Positions 62,841 to 64,000 of a DNA stretch of 64,000 bases are shown in pieces (within the stretch, counting starts at the first letter, position 1; each line of letters starts with the position of its first letter). The stretch covers positions 124,001-188,000 of the forward strand of contig PERI01000005.1 in assembly GCA_002928515.1 (NCBI GenBank), given 5' to 3'. The notes beneath the pieces were generated by a model that was not told where the DNA came from, ran no database searches, and worked only from the letters and a program-made list of their open reading frames with translations. The position numbers were made by a program, and so were the translations under genes. This DNA is from Hyphomicrobium sp. (GTDB lineage: Bacteria; Pseudomonadota; Alphaproteobacteria; Rhizobiales; Hyphomicrobiaceae).

Positions 62841-63665
62841 TTACTGCTCGAACAAACTAAAGGTATAATCGCATCCAGGGTTCGCTGGCTCACCAAATTT
62901 GTCTTGGAAGAACATGCGGCAACCCGCTCGAGTTTTCATAAGTTTAAGAGTTGCAGCGGGAGAAAACTCTGTAGGCAGGAGTTGTCGATCATCTGACAGC
63001 GATCGAAGCCATTCCAAATATTCATTCGTATTTTTGAATTTCTTCGGGTCATCTTTCATAAAATCAAGTCCGGCTTCAATCTTCGAACATGACATCATGT
63101 ATGACCAATTGAGGCAGAAAAGTTCTCCAATTGGAGGCTGGAAGGAATTACTGTCTTTCCATGGCGGTGTATATTTGTGAGCAACTGACGATTGCATTTC
63201 CAGCAATGGCTCACTGCTCCCAAAAATGTTCTCAATAATTATACTCTGAGCCTCAGGTAAAATTATGCATCCAGCCCATTCTTGCTGTCCGCCAATGTCG
63301 GCTAAGCGCTTAAATTGGTCGCTTATTACGAGATGTGGATCATTTTCGACGCATACATCTCCAGTGGTTATTGCGCCCCGAAGCGGAAACCGCTGACCAA
63401 AAAATGTCTCTAATAGGAAGCAAATGGTCAGAAGAAAGTCTTTCACACTATGAACGTTAATCGGTTTCGATACGAGTACGAGCGTGTCAAAGACGAACTC
63501 ACCAAGCTCGAAATTCGGCGGCGGTGGGTTGGGGCTACCTTGCATAGCATTTGGTGTAAACGCGTGGATTTTTGCTTCACGGAGAAGATCTGCATACTTC
63601 TCAACAATTGAAGACAGGTCGGAGCTGTTTCTTAGTGTTGCGTCGAAGCCAAGAACGTCAAGCAT
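62841..63665 (-). CDS. Orphan protein with a nucleotide-cyclase-like layout
   Basis: 274 residues from the ATG at 63665 (MLDVLGFDATLRN); the longer frame crosses the nrdJ terminator. The order of motifs resembles a group of uncharacterised proteins with a minimal class III cyclase fold: LDVLGF (metal-binding Asp position), FVFDTLVLVSK (second Asp), FPLRGAITTGDVCVEN, and QQEWAGCIILPEAQS. If the fold is right, both metal-binding Asp positions are kept, but the substrate and product are unknown. The DNA is AT-richer than the neighbours and there is no partner gene within the window, so recent acquisition is possible. Confidence 0.5.
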   Translation of the reverse strand: MLDVLGFDATLRNSSDLSSIVEKYADLLREAKIHAFTPNAMQGSPNPPPPNFELGEFVFDTLVLVSKPINVHSVKDFLLTICFLLETFFGQRFPLRGAITTGDVCVENDPHLVISDQFKRLADIGGQQEWAGCIILPEAQSIIIENIFGSSEPLLEMQSSVAHKYTPPWKDSNSFQPPIGELFCLNWSYMMSCSKIEAGLDFMKDDPKKFKNTNEYLEWLRSLSDDRQLLPTEFSPAATLKLMKTRAGCRMFFQDKFGEPANPGCDYTFSLFEQ

Positions 63666-63753
63666 TGCTACCAGCCGATTGGAATAAAATACTTGTGCCA
63701 AATTTCTGACCTTCGAGTGTGGCTTTTTGCGCTGGTTATGTAGCAAGCAAACT

Positions 63754-63783
63754 AAAACGCGGCCGAGGTTTCCCCCGGCCGCG
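63754..63783 (-). terminator. Intrinsic terminator of nrdJ
   Basis: CGCGGCCG (63758-63765) pairs with CGGCCGCG (63776-63783), extendable by a further GG/CC. On the minus strand it is followed by TTTTAG. It lies about 30 bases beyond the nrdJ stop and isolates the next gene. Confidence 0.8.
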
Positions 63784-63813
63784 CTGTGCTTCAAATCTCT
63801 AACCGTTCGACTA

Positions 63814-64000
63814 TCAACTACACCCACTCGTTGACCCGCACGTGTCGCACTTCAAGCACGTGCCATTCCGCACCATCGTGAAGTTGTGGCACTCGGTGCA
63901 CGAGACGCCTTCGTAGCCGCGCAACTTCGCTTCCGACATCCGCTGCTTGTTCAACTCGGCTTTGGTCAGAACCGGTGCGGGCTGCGCAGTCACAACCTGG
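63814..64000 (-). CDS. nrdJ: Vitamin B12-dependent ribonucleotide reductase NrdJ, C-terminal fragment
   Basis: The 3' end of a class II ribonucleotide reductase, cut by the window edge; about 61 codons are seen. The reading QVVTAQPAPVLTKAELN then KLRGYEGVSCTECHNFTMVR and NGTCLKCDTCGSTSGCS ends at TGA 63814-63816. The CxxC...CxxC array at the C-terminus is characteristic of the alphaproteobacterial NrdJ and probably binds zinc or relays thiols to the active site. The enzyme makes deoxyribonucleotides with adenosylcobalamin, without needing oxygen. A terminator follows. Confidence 0.9.
   Translation of the reverse strand, partial: QVVTAQPAPVLTKAELNKQRMSEAKLRGYEGVSCTECHNFTMVRNGTCLKCDTCGSTSGCS

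Noticed and set aside
1-64000. CRISPR array, IS element, prophage or integron
   Set aside because: No regularly spaced direct repeats, no transposase or integrase motif, and no phage structural genes were seen.

Overview
The window is a stretch of chromosome from an alphaproteobacterium, most likely of the order Hyphomicrobiales (Rhizobiales). Supporting signs are the DUF2093 and DUF4170 proteins around lpxK and waaA, a Tat-exported beta-helix protein of the TIGR03808 type, the non-canonical alphaproteobacterial HisS, HisZ with short-form HisG, the GlcDEF flavin/Fe-S enzyme, an MeaB chaperone and a B12-dependent NrdJ. Genus cannot be fixed by reading alone. Coding density is high. I see no insertion sequence, prophage, CRISPR array or rRNA operon. 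Two tRNA genes (Pro-CGG, Gln-UUG) lie at about 50.5-51 kb.

Layout. 0-6.9 kb: housekeeping genes (flavin stress protein, rsmD, rluB-like, tadA, patatin, purD, xseA, DUF2093). 6.9-11.2 kb: lipid A assembly (lpxK, a fused acyltransferase-KDO transferase, DUF4170) with a tyrosine-phosphatase-fold protein transcribed divergently. 11.4-14.7 kb: ubiA, rsmE, gshA. 14.8-15.0 kb: a tiny exported protein with a mirror-symmetric cysteine ladder. 15.3-21.2 kb: glcD-glcE-glcF-cobT-cobS, tightly packed with ATGA overlaps. 21.4-27 kb: an acyltransferase, the hisS-hisZ-hisG operon and a PilZ protein. 27-32.7 kb: recQ, the Tat beta-helix protein, pcp, meaB. 32.8-38.4 kb: a run of exported or lipid-anchored proteins (alpha/beta hydrolase lipoprotein, two small related-looking proteins, a YiiX-like protein, a pentapeptide protein, a Spy/LTXXQ protein). 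38.5-44.2 kb: rhlE, small envelope genes, pdxH, a DUF1499 protein and an MBL-fold hydrolase whose 3' ends overlap. 44.4-50.2 kb: a visibly AT-richer glycan segment (UDP-xylose synthase, two related glycosyltransferases, one fused to a methyltransferase) followed by an MsbA-type ABC exporter. 51.2-57.9 kb: TonB-dependent receptor, exported MsrA/MsrB, sfsA, exported creatininase-like protein, CinA-type protein. 58.2-64 kb: RlpA-like protein lacking the usual catalytic residues, a barrel-like protein, small proteins, an AT-rich orphan with a nucleotide-cyclase-like layout, and the 3' end of nrdJ.

How the genes fit together. Envelope biogenesis dominates: lipid A/KDO transfer, MsbA-like export, surface sugar synthesis, exported repair enzymes and many signal-peptide proteins. 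A cobalamin theme also recurs (cobT, cobS, meaB, nrdJ). No single obvious large new system is present. The best candidates for undescribed biology are small: a tandem pair of related helical micro-proteins at 62.1-62.6 kb, the symmetric cysteine protein at 14.8 kb, the cyclase-like orphan at 62.8-63.7 kb, the methyltransferase-glycosyltransferase fusion beside its paralogue, and the catalytically altered RlpA-like protein.
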